Shown here in pieces: positions 18,764-25,508 of a stretch of 64,000 bases of DNA. A program made the position numbers and the translations under genes. The notes beneath the pieces were generated by a model. That model was not told where the DNA came from. It saw nothing but the letters and a program-made list of their open reading frames with translations, and ran no database searches. The first letter of the stretch is position 1. Each line of letters begins with the position of its first letter. The stretch is from Rhodopseudomonas sp. BAL398. Lineage in GTDB: Bacteria; Pseudomonadota; Alphaproteobacteria; Rhizobiales; Xanthobacteraceae. The DNA is taken from positions 62,001 to 126,000 of the forward strand of contig NZ_CP133111.1 of NCBI RefSeq assembly GCF_033001325.1, read 5' to 3'.

Positions 18764-19141
18764 TCACCGCCGCGACTGCATTACCGCCGCAGCTCCCTCC
18801 AGCAGATCTCCGCGTTCGACAATGTGGCCGGTCAGGCGCGCCGCCTCGGTATAGACCGATATCGGGAACATGGCCTGAAACAGGATGTCGCGTTCGAGCC
18901 CGAGACCGAACGGCAGGCGCACCGAGGTGAATTCGGCAAGGCTGCAGGAGCCCAGCTCCGGACATCCGAAACCGAGATCGGCAAGGCCGAACAGCGTGTC
19001 GCCGTCCGCCTCCATCTCGGTGATGAGCCAGGTGCCCGCGCCGACTGGATTGAAGAATTTCACCACGGGCACATGATCGATATCGCGCTGCCGCCCATTG
19101 GCGAGCAGCCGGTCGCGCAGATCGTCGGTCAACAGGATCAT
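18764..19141 (-). CDS. DUF2958 family protein
   Basis: 125 residues from ATG 19141 (MILLTDDLRDRLLANG). The motifs PVVKFFNPVGAGTWLITEM, LFGLADLGFGCPELGS and LPFGLGLERDILF define DUF2958, a small soluble family of unknown function on plasmids and ICEs. The start overlaps the ArdC stop by 4 nt (ATGA), so the two are co-translated. This pairing with ArdC is usual and hints at a shared role in establishing incoming DNA, which is inference. Confidence 0.9.
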   Translation of the reverse strand: MILLTDDLRDRLLANGRQRDIDHVPVVKFFNPVGAGTWLITEMEADGDTLFGLADLGFGCPELGSCSLAEFTSVRLPFGLGLERDILFQAMFPISVYTEAARLTGHIVERGDLLEGAAAVMQSRR

Positions 19142-20082
19142 GCCACCCTCCTGTCGCGAGATGTCTCGACCGCATCCGGTGCGAACGCCAAAAGCCAGTC
19201 GGCGGCCTTGCCAGCCTGGCTGGCGGCGCGAACGATGGCGCGGTTGTCCTCGCGCAGCACTTCGAGCCAGGAGCCGATATAGTCGGCGTGCCGGACGGTC
19301 GGCGCGATGCCGAGCGAAGCGCAGCAGAACGCAGCGTTTATCTCGGCGATGAGCTCCTCGAAGGCGTACTTCTTCGTACCGAACGAACCCGAGAAGTCGC
19401 GACCCAGACGCGAGGGATGGCCTGTCGCGTGGCCCATCTCGTGCAGCGCGGTGCGGTGCCAATTGATGGATTCAAAATAGGCCTGCGGCGGCGGCACCTG
19501 CACATAGTCATGGGCCGGCACGTAGAAGGCCCGGTTGCCGCCGATGCGGAAATCGATGCCGGTCGCGGCGATCAGCGCTTCCACGCGCGGTTCGATCAGG
19601 CCCGTCGGCACGGGCGGCGCGGCGGTGGCCACATCCTCGGGCAGGTTCTCGCACTGATCGGTGTTGAAGACGGTGAAACGCTTCAGGAACGGGATCGCCT
19701 GGGCGTCCTCGCCAGTCTCGCGCGCCCGGCGCTTCTCATCCTCCGGCACGAAGCGGTCGGCATAGACGACGGTGGTGCCGCGTTCGCCCTTGCGGACATT
19801 GCCGCCGAGCGACAGCGCCTGGCGGAAGGTCAGCCAGCTCTGGCCGGAAAAGCCGCGCTCGATCACGGCGCCCCAGAGGAGCAGGACATTGATGCCCGAA
19901 TACTGACGATCAGTGGAGGCATTCTTCGGTAGGCCAAGCGGTGCCTTCGCGGCGGCCGTTCCCCAGGGCTGAACCCAGGGCACCCGGCCGGCCTCCAGCT
20001 CGGCGATGATCTTGTCGGTGATTTCGGAATAAAGATTGCTCCGGTCGCGCCGGGCGCCGGATTTGCGGTTGTGTCTGGACAT
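19138..20082 (-). CDS. ardC: ArdC-type antirestriction protein (ssDNA-binding plus zincin domains)
   Basis: 314 residues. The N-terminal ArdC domain (YSEITDKIIAELEAGRVPWV, RQYSGINVLLLW, KGERGTTVVYADRF) binds single-stranded DNA in studied ArdC proteins. The C-terminal zincin-like metallopeptidase domain has the zinc motif HEMGH (TALHEMGHATGH) and a downstream glutamate in YAFEELIAEINAAF. Such proteins protect newly transferred DNA against host restriction. It forms an operon with DUF2958. A nested hairpin leader (20096-20135) lies directly upstream. It is the last backbone gene before the cargo region. Confidence 0.92.
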   Translation of the reverse strand: MSRHNRKSGARRDRSNLYSEITDKIIAELEAGRVPWVQPWGTAAAKAPLGLPKNASTDRQYSGINVLLLWGAVIERGFSGQSWLTFRQALSLGGNVRKGERGTTVVYADRFVPEDEKRRARETGEDAQAIPFLKRFTVFNTDQCENLPEDVATAAPPVPTGLIEPRVEALIAATGIDFRIGGNRAFYVPAHDYVQVPPPQAYFESINWHRTALHEMGHATGHPSRLGRDFSGSFGTKKYAFEELIAEINAAFCCASLGIAPTVRHADYIGSWLEVLREDNRAIVRAASQAGKAADWLLAFAPDAVETSRDRRVA

Positions 20083-20095
20083 TGCGGGTCTCCGC

Positions 20096-20135
20096 GACGG
20101 GCGCCGGAGGCCTCTCCTCCGGTCCTCATCCCGTC
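20096..20135 (-). promoter_or_regulatory. Nested hairpin leader before ardC
   Basis: A 40-bp element. The outer stem GACGGG/CCCGTC (20096-20101 with 20130-20135) and the loop CCTCT match the ParB leader, and the inner stem is CCGGAGG/CCTCCGG (20104-20110 with 20116-20122). Compared with CCGAGAG/CTCTCGG at 18654-18672, both arms changed together, so pairing is kept. It starts 14 nt before the ATG. Confidence 0.7.
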
Positions 20136-20529
20136 ACGGCAAACCCGTCCGCACTCTCGCTCTAAAAGGGGGGCGTTGCGGGGGAATCCCCCCGCTCGAA
20201 GGGGTCGGCCGAGACTACAGGCTCGGCCGCAGGGGAAGGCCTTCCCCTCCCGAGGCCAAGCCGCACTCACTCGCATGGCGACGCGGCGCGACAGCTTGCT
20301 CGTACCGTCGAATGAGCCGCCAATAGAAACCGCGAGATATTCGATCACCAATCATAAACTCCTCGTTTCCTTGCCTTCGGGCACTCGCGTGAAAATCTTC
20401 AGGGACATGGCGAGCAGCCAATTAACTGACACTTCTCAAGCCTTGCACCAGCAGAGAGGTTTCTTGGCAGAGGCTCTGTTTTCGCAGCCTCTGATTGTTC
20501 CTCCCGGATGGTGAGAGGGCTGGGGGGTC
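20136..20529. other. Non-coding junction between the element backbone and the cargo, rich in palindromes
   Basis: About 390 bp with no supported gene. It holds a GCGGGGG-AAT-CCCCCCGC stem (about 20176-20193), the perfect 18-bp palindrome AGGGGAAGGCCTTCCCCT (20231-20248) and GGCCGAG/CTCGGCC arms around 20209-20228. After about 20330 the sequence becomes more AT-rich and structureless until the cargo promoter. It may hold a recombination, replication or transfer site, but nothing proves this. Confidence 0.45.
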
Positions 20530-20560
20530 TTGACGCTGACATTTGGTAAGATTATCTTAC
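20530..20560 (+). promoter_or_regulatory. Promoter and operator of the carrier-protein/XRE operon
   Basis: -35 TTGACG (20530-20535), a 17-bp spacer, then -10 TATCTT (20553-20558). The perfect 15-bp inverted repeat GTAAGATTATCTTAC (20546-20560) covers the -10 box, which suits binding by a dimeric repressor. The operon's own second gene is an XRE repressor, so autoregulation is the simplest reading. The first start codon (20587) is 27 bp downstream. Confidence 0.75.
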
Positions 20561-20586
20561 GTCTTATCGAGTAATGGAGATGTCCC

Positions 20587-20892
20587 ATGGATCCCGCTGT
20601 GCTGAAAGAGAAGCTGATCACCGTCCTCGGCCAGATTCAGGCCGACAGCGGCCTTGAATGTCCGTCGCTCACGGGCGCTACGAAACCGGTCGAGAACCTG
20701 CCCAAGTTCGACAGCAAGGTCTGGCCTGTCGCAACCACCATCCTTGCTACCGAGATCGGCGAGACGATCCCGAACGACGTGAATATTTTCGTCGATGAAA
20801 CGACCAAGCTTCCGCGCTCCATCGACGAGACTGCCGTCTTCGTCTGCGAGATGCTCAAGAAGCAAAACGAGAAAGAAGCGGCCGCAGCATGA
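20587..20892 (+). CDS. Acyl-carrier-like protein (candidate phosphopantetheine carrier)
   Basis: 101 residues with GGAG before ATG 20587. The second half fits an acyl carrier protein. FDSK offers S43 as the 4'-phosphopantetheine site, and 19 residues later comes IPNDV, the same spacing as from S36 to the EIPD segment of E. coli ACP. The usual DSL is DSK here. The C-terminal helix carries SIDETAVFVCEML. The first 38 residues are an additional helix and a linker. An AcpS-type transferase is encoded in the same locus (25062-25445), which supports this reading. The stop overlaps the XRE start (ATGA). Without an alignment search this stays a prediction; otherwise it would be hypothetical. Confidence 0.6.
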   Translation: MDPAVLKEKLITVLGQIQADSGLECPSLTGATKPVENLPKFDSKVWPVATTILATEIGETIPNDVNIFVDETTKLPRSIDETAVFVCEMLKKQNEKEAAAA

Positions 20893-21254
20893 CCGAGATC
20901 GAGTCGGCGAAGCGGACCCAGATCGCTGAGCGGCTGAAAGAGGCGCGCAAGCTCGCGGGTGTGTCGCAAGGCCACGTCGCGAAGATGCTCGGCCTGCATC
21001 GCCCTTCTATCAGCGAGATGGAAGCTGGCAATCGGCGCGTGTCGGCCGACGAACTCGCTCGGCTTGCTGAGATCTATGACGTGAGCGTTGCTTGGCTCCT
21101 CGGAGAGGCGCCCGACACGTTAGACGCCCGGGATCCGCGACTGGAGCTTGCAGCGCGCGAGCTCTCAAAACTCAAGCCTGACGACCTGGAACGCCTGCTG
21201 AAGCTGTTGGCTGCCATGCGCAGCGATTCCACAGCGAACGGAGGCAACCGCTGA
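20889..21254 (+). CDS. XRE-family transcriptional repressor
   Basis: 121 residues. An N-terminal Cro/CI-type helix-turn-helix is clear: RLKEARKLAGVSQGHVAKML, then LHRPSISEMEAGNRRVSADE and LARLAEIYDVSVAWLLGE. The C-terminus is a short helical tail (LELAARELSKLKPDDLERLL). The start overlaps the carrier gene by 4 nt and the stop overlaps the ImmA/IrrE start (TGATG). The XRE/ImmA-IrrE pairing is a known repressor/protease switch on mobile elements and defence loci. The palindrome 20546-20560 over the operon promoter is the obvious operator. Confidence 0.92.
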   Translation: MTEIESAKRTQIAERLKEARKLAGVSQGHVAKMLGLHRPSISEMEAGNRRVSADELARLAEIYDVSVAWLLGEAPDTLDARDPRLELAARELSKLKPDDLERLLKLLAAMRSDSTANGGNR

Positions 21255-22138
21255 TGAGCCTGCCCCGCAACGCGAAGCCCAGCTTTAGCCGCCGAACCCT
21301 TGCGACGCAGGCCATGCAGGCCGCAACGGAGGCTCGGGCAAAAGTCAAGCTAGATCAGACTAGTCCGATCTGCATCTACGGACTATGCGAGAAGCTGGGC
21401 GTCACGGTGCGTTTCAACAACATCAACATGGAAGGGATGTATCAACGCGGTACTCCCCCGCGCATACATCTTTCTGCCAGACGGCCTTTGCCGCGTCGAG
21501 CCTATAACTGCGCGCATGAGCTCGGCCATCATGTGTTCGGACACGGCTCGTCGATCGACGAGCTGCGCGAGGACGCAAAGTCCCACCCATGGGAAGACCC
21601 GAAGGAGTTTCTCGCCGACACCTTTGCCGGTTTCATCCTTATGCCCATAATCGGTTTGCGCCGCGCATTTTCGATCCGAGGCTGGGCACCAGAAACTGCC
21701 ACACCGTCGCAAGTTTTCACCATCGCCTGCGACTTCGGCGTCGGCTACGCGACGCTTGTGACCCACCTTTCGGCGGGTGTGAATTTAATATCCCGCAGTC
21801 GCGCTTCCGTGTTGCAGCGCGCCACACCTAAGGCTTTGCGCACGGAAATTCTTGGCGCGCTGGTGCCCGAACCGTTGATTGTGGCCGATGGTCGTGGTGC
21901 CGCGCCGACCTTGGACGCAGAGGTTGACATGCTACTGCTCCTGCCACTCGGCACCGAGGTGACGGGCAGCGGACTCTCCTTCGAACGCGACTTGGAGTCA
22001 GGCCGCCTGTTCCGGTCGGTCAAGCCCGGGATATTTCAGGCAAGGGCGAACGACTGGACCGTGTTCGTGCGCATCGCCCCAAATGGCTATGTCGGTCTCG
22101 CGCAGTACCGCCATCTTGAGGAGGACTCGGATGAGTAA
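21254..22138 (+). CDS. ImmA/IrrE family metallopeptidase
   Basis: 294 residues. The N-terminal zincin has HELGH (H88-E89 and H92) in CAHELGHHVFGHGSS and a downstream glutamate region (WEDPKEFLADTFAGFILMP). The C-terminal ~150 residues contain a GAF-like or substrate-recognition region (AEVDMLLLLPLGTEVTGSGL). In ICEBs1 and Deinococcus, such proteases cleave a partner XRE repressor in response to a signal, and the partner here is the gene just upstream (TGATG overlap). It overlaps the next gene by 8 nt. The signal that activates it is not visible in the sequence. Confidence 0.9.
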   Translation: MSLPRNAKPSFSRRTLATQAMQAATEARAKVKLDQTSPICIYGLCEKLGVTVRFNNINMEGMYQRGTPPRIHLSARRPLPRRAYNCAHELGHHVFGHGSSIDELREDAKSHPWEDPKEFLADTFAGFILMPIIGLRRAFSIRGWAPETATPSQVFTIACDFGVGYATLVTHLSAGVNLISRSRASVLQRATPKALRTEILGALVPEPLIVADGRGAAPTLDAEVDMLLLLPLGTEVTGSGLSFERDLESGRLFRSVKPGIFQARANDWTVFVRIAPNGYVGLAQYRHLEEDSDE

Positions 22139-22985
22139 GGCCAAAACGCTCGAGTCGCCGCCACCGTTGGTAATCGACGACACAAACCTTTCGCGCGCTT
22201 GGGCGCGCCTGCTCCTGCAGGTTCTTGAGGGCTCCGGCACCGAGGTCGCACCGTTAATTCTGAGCCTGACCGGTTTCGCTGAGAGCGGCGCCTCTTCCGA
22301 AGAACCAACTGTACGCCAAGCGCTGGACCGGCTGCTCGAGCGCAAGGGGCGGCTCGTGGTGGACGATGTTGCGTTCACCATCTTTCCGCAACGTCTATGG
22401 GAAATGTCGCGCGGCGACCGGACCCGCCTTTTCGCACTCTATCGCGCGACATTCCCGCGCTGGCAGGCGATGAACCGTAAAGCCAATGGCCGTGGCCTGT
22501 ATTTTGAGCGCATGGTCATGTACGGGCGCGGTCCCTGCGATGGCAATCAACTGGAGTGGATTTTGTCTCAATTCAATTCGCGTACCGGCGTGCGACGCTC
22601 GATGTTGCAAGCCACCACCTTCGATCCGGGTCGCGACCATGTTGCGAGCGCCCAGCTCGGTTTCCCTTGCCTGCAGCAGGTCAGCTTCGAGCCGACCCCG
22701 GCGGGGTTGGTCACTAACGCATTCTACGCGACCCAGCAGATCTTCGACAAAGCCTATGGGAACTATCTGGGCCTGGCTCAGCTTGGCGCCTTCATGGCCC
22801 ATGAGATGGGCATGCCGCTCGCGCGCCTGAACGTCATGGTCGGAATCGCCAAACTGGAGCGAATAACAAAGAGCGATGCAGATTTAGCACCGCTGGTCGA
22901 CGCCGCCCACGCGCTGGTGGCCCCTGCCGCCGCGCCCGCGACACGCCCAGCTGTCGCCAGTGCGCCCGCAGGAGCTACGCTTTGA
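22131..22985 (+). CDS. Thymidylate-synthase-superfamily protein (divergent)
   Basis: 284 residues from ATG 22131, with GAGGAG upstream. Residues 120-250 follow the thymidylate synthase/dCMP hydroxymethylase fold: Y-x-x-RMVMYG, QLEWILSQFNSRTGVRRSML (paired Arg), then the nucleophile C180 in FPCLQQVSF and LVTNAFYATQ with YGNYLGLAQLGAFMAHEMG, which parallel PCH-x-x-x-QF, YQRS and PFNIASYALL-x-HM of classical enzymes. The histidine after the catalytic cysteine is replaced by Leu, as expected for a non-canonical member. It probably acts on a pyrimidine nucleotide (methylation or hydroxymethylation). The next gene belongs to a thymine-hypermodification family, which supports this. Confidence 0.7.
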   Translation: MSKAKTLESPPPLVIDDTNLSRAWARLLLQVLEGSGTEVAPLILSLTGFAESGASSEEPTVRQALDRLLERKGRLVVDDVAFTIFPQRLWEMSRGDRTRLFALYRATFPRWQAMNRKANGRGLYFERMVMYGRGPCDGNQLEWILSQFNSRTGVRRSMLQATTFDPGRDHVASAQLGFPCLQQVSFEPTPAGLVTNAFYATQQIFDKAYGNYLGLAQLGAFMAHEMGMPLARLNVMVGIAKLERITKSDADLAPLVDAAHALVAPAAAPATRPAVASAPAGATL

Positions 22986-24136
22986 ATTCGAAGTTACCCA
23001 AGAACAAAACGAAACGTACGCGCGGCCACCCATCAAGGTCTCATTCCAGCGGAGCCACCGCACCGCTGCCGATGGATCTCCCCGTCGACTTCGGCCCGAC
23101 GAAGACGTCAGCCACGCCCATGCCGATCGTGCTGTCACATCTCGCACCGGCTAAGGTGTCCGAAGTCTACGAGAGCTACTGGCGCTTCGCCGCCGAAAGA
23201 CAGGAGGTATTTTTTCGTCGTGCACGTGCAGAGACACGCCCATGGACGGACAATCCTGTGCTCGCTAACTACAAGTTTACCAACGCCTATCGCGCATCTG
23301 ATCGGGTCAGCCAGTATCTCATACGGCATGTCATCTATCGCGACGACCTGCCGAGTACGCCCCGCGAGGTATTCTTCCGCATTTTGCTGTTCAAGCTGTT
23401 CAACAAGATCGAAACTTGGGAACTTCTTGAAAGCTCCCTCGGCCCGATCCTCTTCGAGGATTATCAGTTTGCTGCCTATGACAAGATTCTCTCGCGCGCG
23501 ATGCGGGCCGGTCAGCGCATTTACTCAGCGGCCTACATCATGCCGCCAGGAAGCCGGGCTTTCGGACGCTCAGCCAAGCATCAGAACCATCTGTTGCTGC
23601 TCGAACGCATGATGGCCGACCGGCTAGCTGATCGGCTGGCGCAAACACGCACGATGCAGGAGGGTTTCGAGAAGCTGCGCGCCTACCCGACGATTGGCGA
23701 CTTCCTTGCCTATCAATTCATCACCGACATCAATTACAGCGAGCTCACCGATTTCAGTGAGATGGATTTCGTCGTGCCCGGCCCAGGCGCGCGCGACGGC
23801 CTGCGCAAATGTTTCGTGGATCCTGGTGGTCTGAACGAGCCAGAGCTTATCCGGCTGATGGCCGACTTACAGGAGCACGAGTTCGAACGCCTGGGCCTCA
23901 GCTTTCAGTCACTCTGGGGCAGGCGTCTTCAGTTGATCGACTGCCAGAACCTGTTTTGCGAAGTCGACAAATACGCGCGCGTGGCACACCCGCAGATAGC
24001 GGGAAAGACCGGCCGCGTCCGCATCAAGCAGAAGTTCAATCCGATCCCAGAGCAGATTGACCTCTTCTATCCACCTAAATGGAAGCTCAACGACAAGATC
24101 CACGTCGACGTGCCGCTACGCATCGCGATGGAGTGA
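22982..24136 (+). CDS. 5-hmdU DNA kinase helical-domain / aGPT-pyrophosphorylase-like protein
   Basis: 384 residues from a TTG start at 22982, with AGGAG 7 nt upstream and overlapping the previous stop (TTGA). An ATG at 23072 is the alternative. After a basic, disordered N-terminus comes a signature helical domain: YWRFAAERQEVFFRR (66-80), PWTDNPVLANYKFTNAYRAS (87-106), RVSQYLIRHVIY, PTIGDFLAYQFITDINYSE (236-254) and PGPGARDGL (267-274). I recognise this as the family named for the hmdU DNA kinase helical domain and the alpha-glutamyl/putrescinyl-thymine pyrophosphorylases, thought to act in thymine hypermodification of phage DNA. No P-loop kinase domain is present. Confidence 0.75.
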   Translation: MNSKLPKNKTKRTRGHPSRSHSSGATAPLPMDLPVDFGPTKTSATPMPIVLSHLAPAKVSEVYESYWRFAAERQEVFFRRARAETRPWTDNPVLANYKFTNAYRASDRVSQYLIRHVIYRDDLPSTPREVFFRILLFKLFNKIETWELLESSLGPILFEDYQFAAYDKILSRAMRAGQRIYSAAYIMPPGSRAFGRSAKHQNHLLLLERMMADRLADRLAQTRTMQEGFEKLRAYPTIGDFLAYQFITDINYSELTDFSEMDFVVPGPGARDGLRKCFVDPGGLNEPELIRLMADLQEHEFERLGLSFQSLWGRRLQLIDCQNLFCEVDKYARVAHPQIAGKTGRVRIKQKFNPIPEQIDLFYPPKWKLNDKIHVDVPLRIAME

Positions 24137-24153
24137 CGCCGAAGGAGGCAAGC

Positions 24154-25059
24154 ATGGATTTCAACAGCTACCAGATGGAGGCACTGCGCACCGACCGCGT
24201 ACCGGTCCAGAGCGGCGCTGAGGATGCCGCAGCGCTGATTGTGCCCATGCTAGGCCTCGCCGGTGAAACCGGTCAGCTTCTCAGCGAGTATAAGAAGCAT
24301 TTGCGCGACGGCGAGGCCCATCGCCTGTTTAAGGAGCGTGTGTCCGAAGAGTTGGGCGATCTGCTTTGGTACACCGCCAATGTCGCCAGCAAGTTCGATC
24401 TCTCGCTTTCCGATATAGCCGCCGCCAACCTCGCCAAGGTCAAGCAGCGCTGGGCAAGCGAACGCATCGAACCGCTTTCCTTCGACGCAGATCTACCCGA
24501 AGGTGAACGCTTGCCCCGGCGGTTTGAAGTCGAACTTGTCGACATTGACGGCGAAACGCGTCAGCAAGTGCGTGTCTTGATCGACGGTAAGCCGTTTGGC
24601 GCGGAGCTTACCGACAACGCCTATGATCCCGATGGCTATCGCTTCCACGACGTCTTCCATTTTGCCTATGCCGCCGTCTTGGGCTGGTCGCCAATCACGC
24701 GTGCGCTGCTCCGGCGCAAGCGCAAAAGCCAGCCGCTGCTCGACGAAGTGGAGGACGGTGGGCGCGCGGCTGTCATCGAAGAAGGCGTATCGGCGCTTAC
24801 GTTCGACTATGCACGTCGCCATCGGTTTCTTGAAGGTGTCGCTGCGCTCGACTTCCAGCTCTTGCGCACGATCAAGGACATGACTTCTCACCTCGAAGTG
24901 CGCCAGTGCACGACCGGTGAGTGGGAGAAAGCAATCCTGCAGGGCTTCGACGTTTGGCGGGCGGTGCTCGCTGCGCGCGGCGGCCGTATAGCCGTCGATC
25001 TCGATGCGCGGCGCATCACATTCCTCGGCCCTTCGAAGAGTCATGAGCCGCGCACGTGA
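24154..25059 (+). CDS. MazG-like nucleoside triphosphate pyrophosphohydrolase, extended
   Basis: 301 residues from ATG 24154, with GGAGG 5 nt upstream. The N-terminal ~85 residues carry the all-alpha NTP-PPase metal motifs: GLAGETGQLLSEYKKHL (E38, E45) and EELGDLLWY (E66, D69). The C-terminal ~200 residues form a second conserved region (YRFHDVFHFAYAAVLGWSP, RRKRKS) that I cannot name. Such enzymes hydrolyse NTPs to NMPs and pyrophosphate. In this operon it could clear unmodified or wrong nucleotides or supply the monophosphate for the TS-like enzyme. The stop lies 3 bp from the end of the convergent acpS. Confidence 0.85.
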   Translation: MDFNSYQMEALRTDRVPVQSGAEDAAALIVPMLGLAGETGQLLSEYKKHLRDGEAHRLFKERVSEELGDLLWYTANVASKFDLSLSDIAAANLAKVKQRWASERIEPLSFDADLPEGERLPRRFEVELVDIDGETRQQVRVLIDGKPFGAELTDNAYDPDGYRFHDVFHFAYAAVLGWSPITRALLRRKRKSQPLLDEVEDGGRAAVIEEGVSALTFDYARRHRFLEGVAALDFQLLRTIKDMTSHLEVRQCTTGEWEKAILQGFDVWRAVLAARGGRIAVDLDARRITFLGPSKSHEPRT

Positions 25060-25061
25060 AG

Positions 25062-25445
25062 TTAGCGCCCCAAAGCGAGAACGCTCGCCATCGCCAAGCC
25101 ACCTGCGTGGCTGATACTGAGCCGCCAGTCGGTCACTCCCAGGGCGTCTGCTGCCTTTGCGGCACCCCCGACGAGTTGGACTTGGGGAGCAGCCCCTGGC
25201 GTACGGTGGATCACCACATCAGTGAACGAGACGCCCGCACCGAAGCCGGTTCCAAGTGCTTTGAGTACGGCCTCCTTTGCGGCGAACCGCCCCGCCAGTC
25301 GCTCGATTCGATCAGGGCCGTCACCGATTTCCTCCAGTTCGCGCTGCGCGAAGCAACGCGGAATCAGCGGATCGCGTGGATCTTCGATCCAGCGCTGCAG
25401 TTCAGCAACCTCAACGAGGTCGATTCCGTGCCCGATTACATTCAC
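25062..25445 (-). CDS. acpS: Holo-ACP synthase (4'-phosphopantetheinyl transferase, AcpS type)
   Basis: About 127 residues from GTG 25445 (NVIGHGIDLVEV follows). The frame is open to GTG 25484, which would add 13 residues. It has all AcpS signatures: GIDLVEV (metal-binding Asp), GRFAAKEAVLKALG (catalytic Glu and Lys) and a C-terminal LSISHAGG. It transfers phosphopantetheine from CoA to a carrier-protein serine. It is convergent to the operon, ending 3 bp from the MazG-like gene, and divergent from the phosphoesterase gene. A fatty-acid AcpS would normally sit beside era/rnc/lepB, so this one is probably dedicated to the carrier-like protein at 20587-20892. Confidence 0.9.
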   Translation of the reverse strand: MNVIGHGIDLVEVAELQRWIEDPRDPLIPRCFAQRELEEIGDGPDRIERLAGRFAAKEAVLKALGTGFGAGVSFTDVVIHRTPGAAPQVQLVGGAAKAADALGVTDWRLSISHAGGLAMASVLALGR

Positions 25446-25508
25446 GTCTGCCAGCGAGCTCCCGACAAGGCTATCCGACAACACAACTTCCCAACACTAT
25501 AGGCCACC

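Noticed and set aside
17494-18930. A 478-codon plus-strand frame opposite the ParB-like gene
   Set aside because: The ParB frame has clear ParB and HTH motifs; the plus frame has none.
20173-20182. GTTGCGGGGG as a partner att repeat for CCCCGCAAC at 32434
   Set aside because: It is in inverted orientation, whereas att repeats are direct. Another CCCCGCAAC occurs by chance inside the ImmA/IrrE gene near 21262.
20176-20193. GCGGGGG/CCCCCCGC stem as a terminator
   Set aside because: There is no T-run on either side, so it is listed only as a palindrome.
20587-25484. Reading the carrier operon as a plain toxin-antitoxin (XRE/ImmA) locus
   Set aside because: The overlapping TS-like, helical-domain and MazG-like genes, together with the AcpS, need a larger explanation; XRE/ImmA alone looks like the control part.
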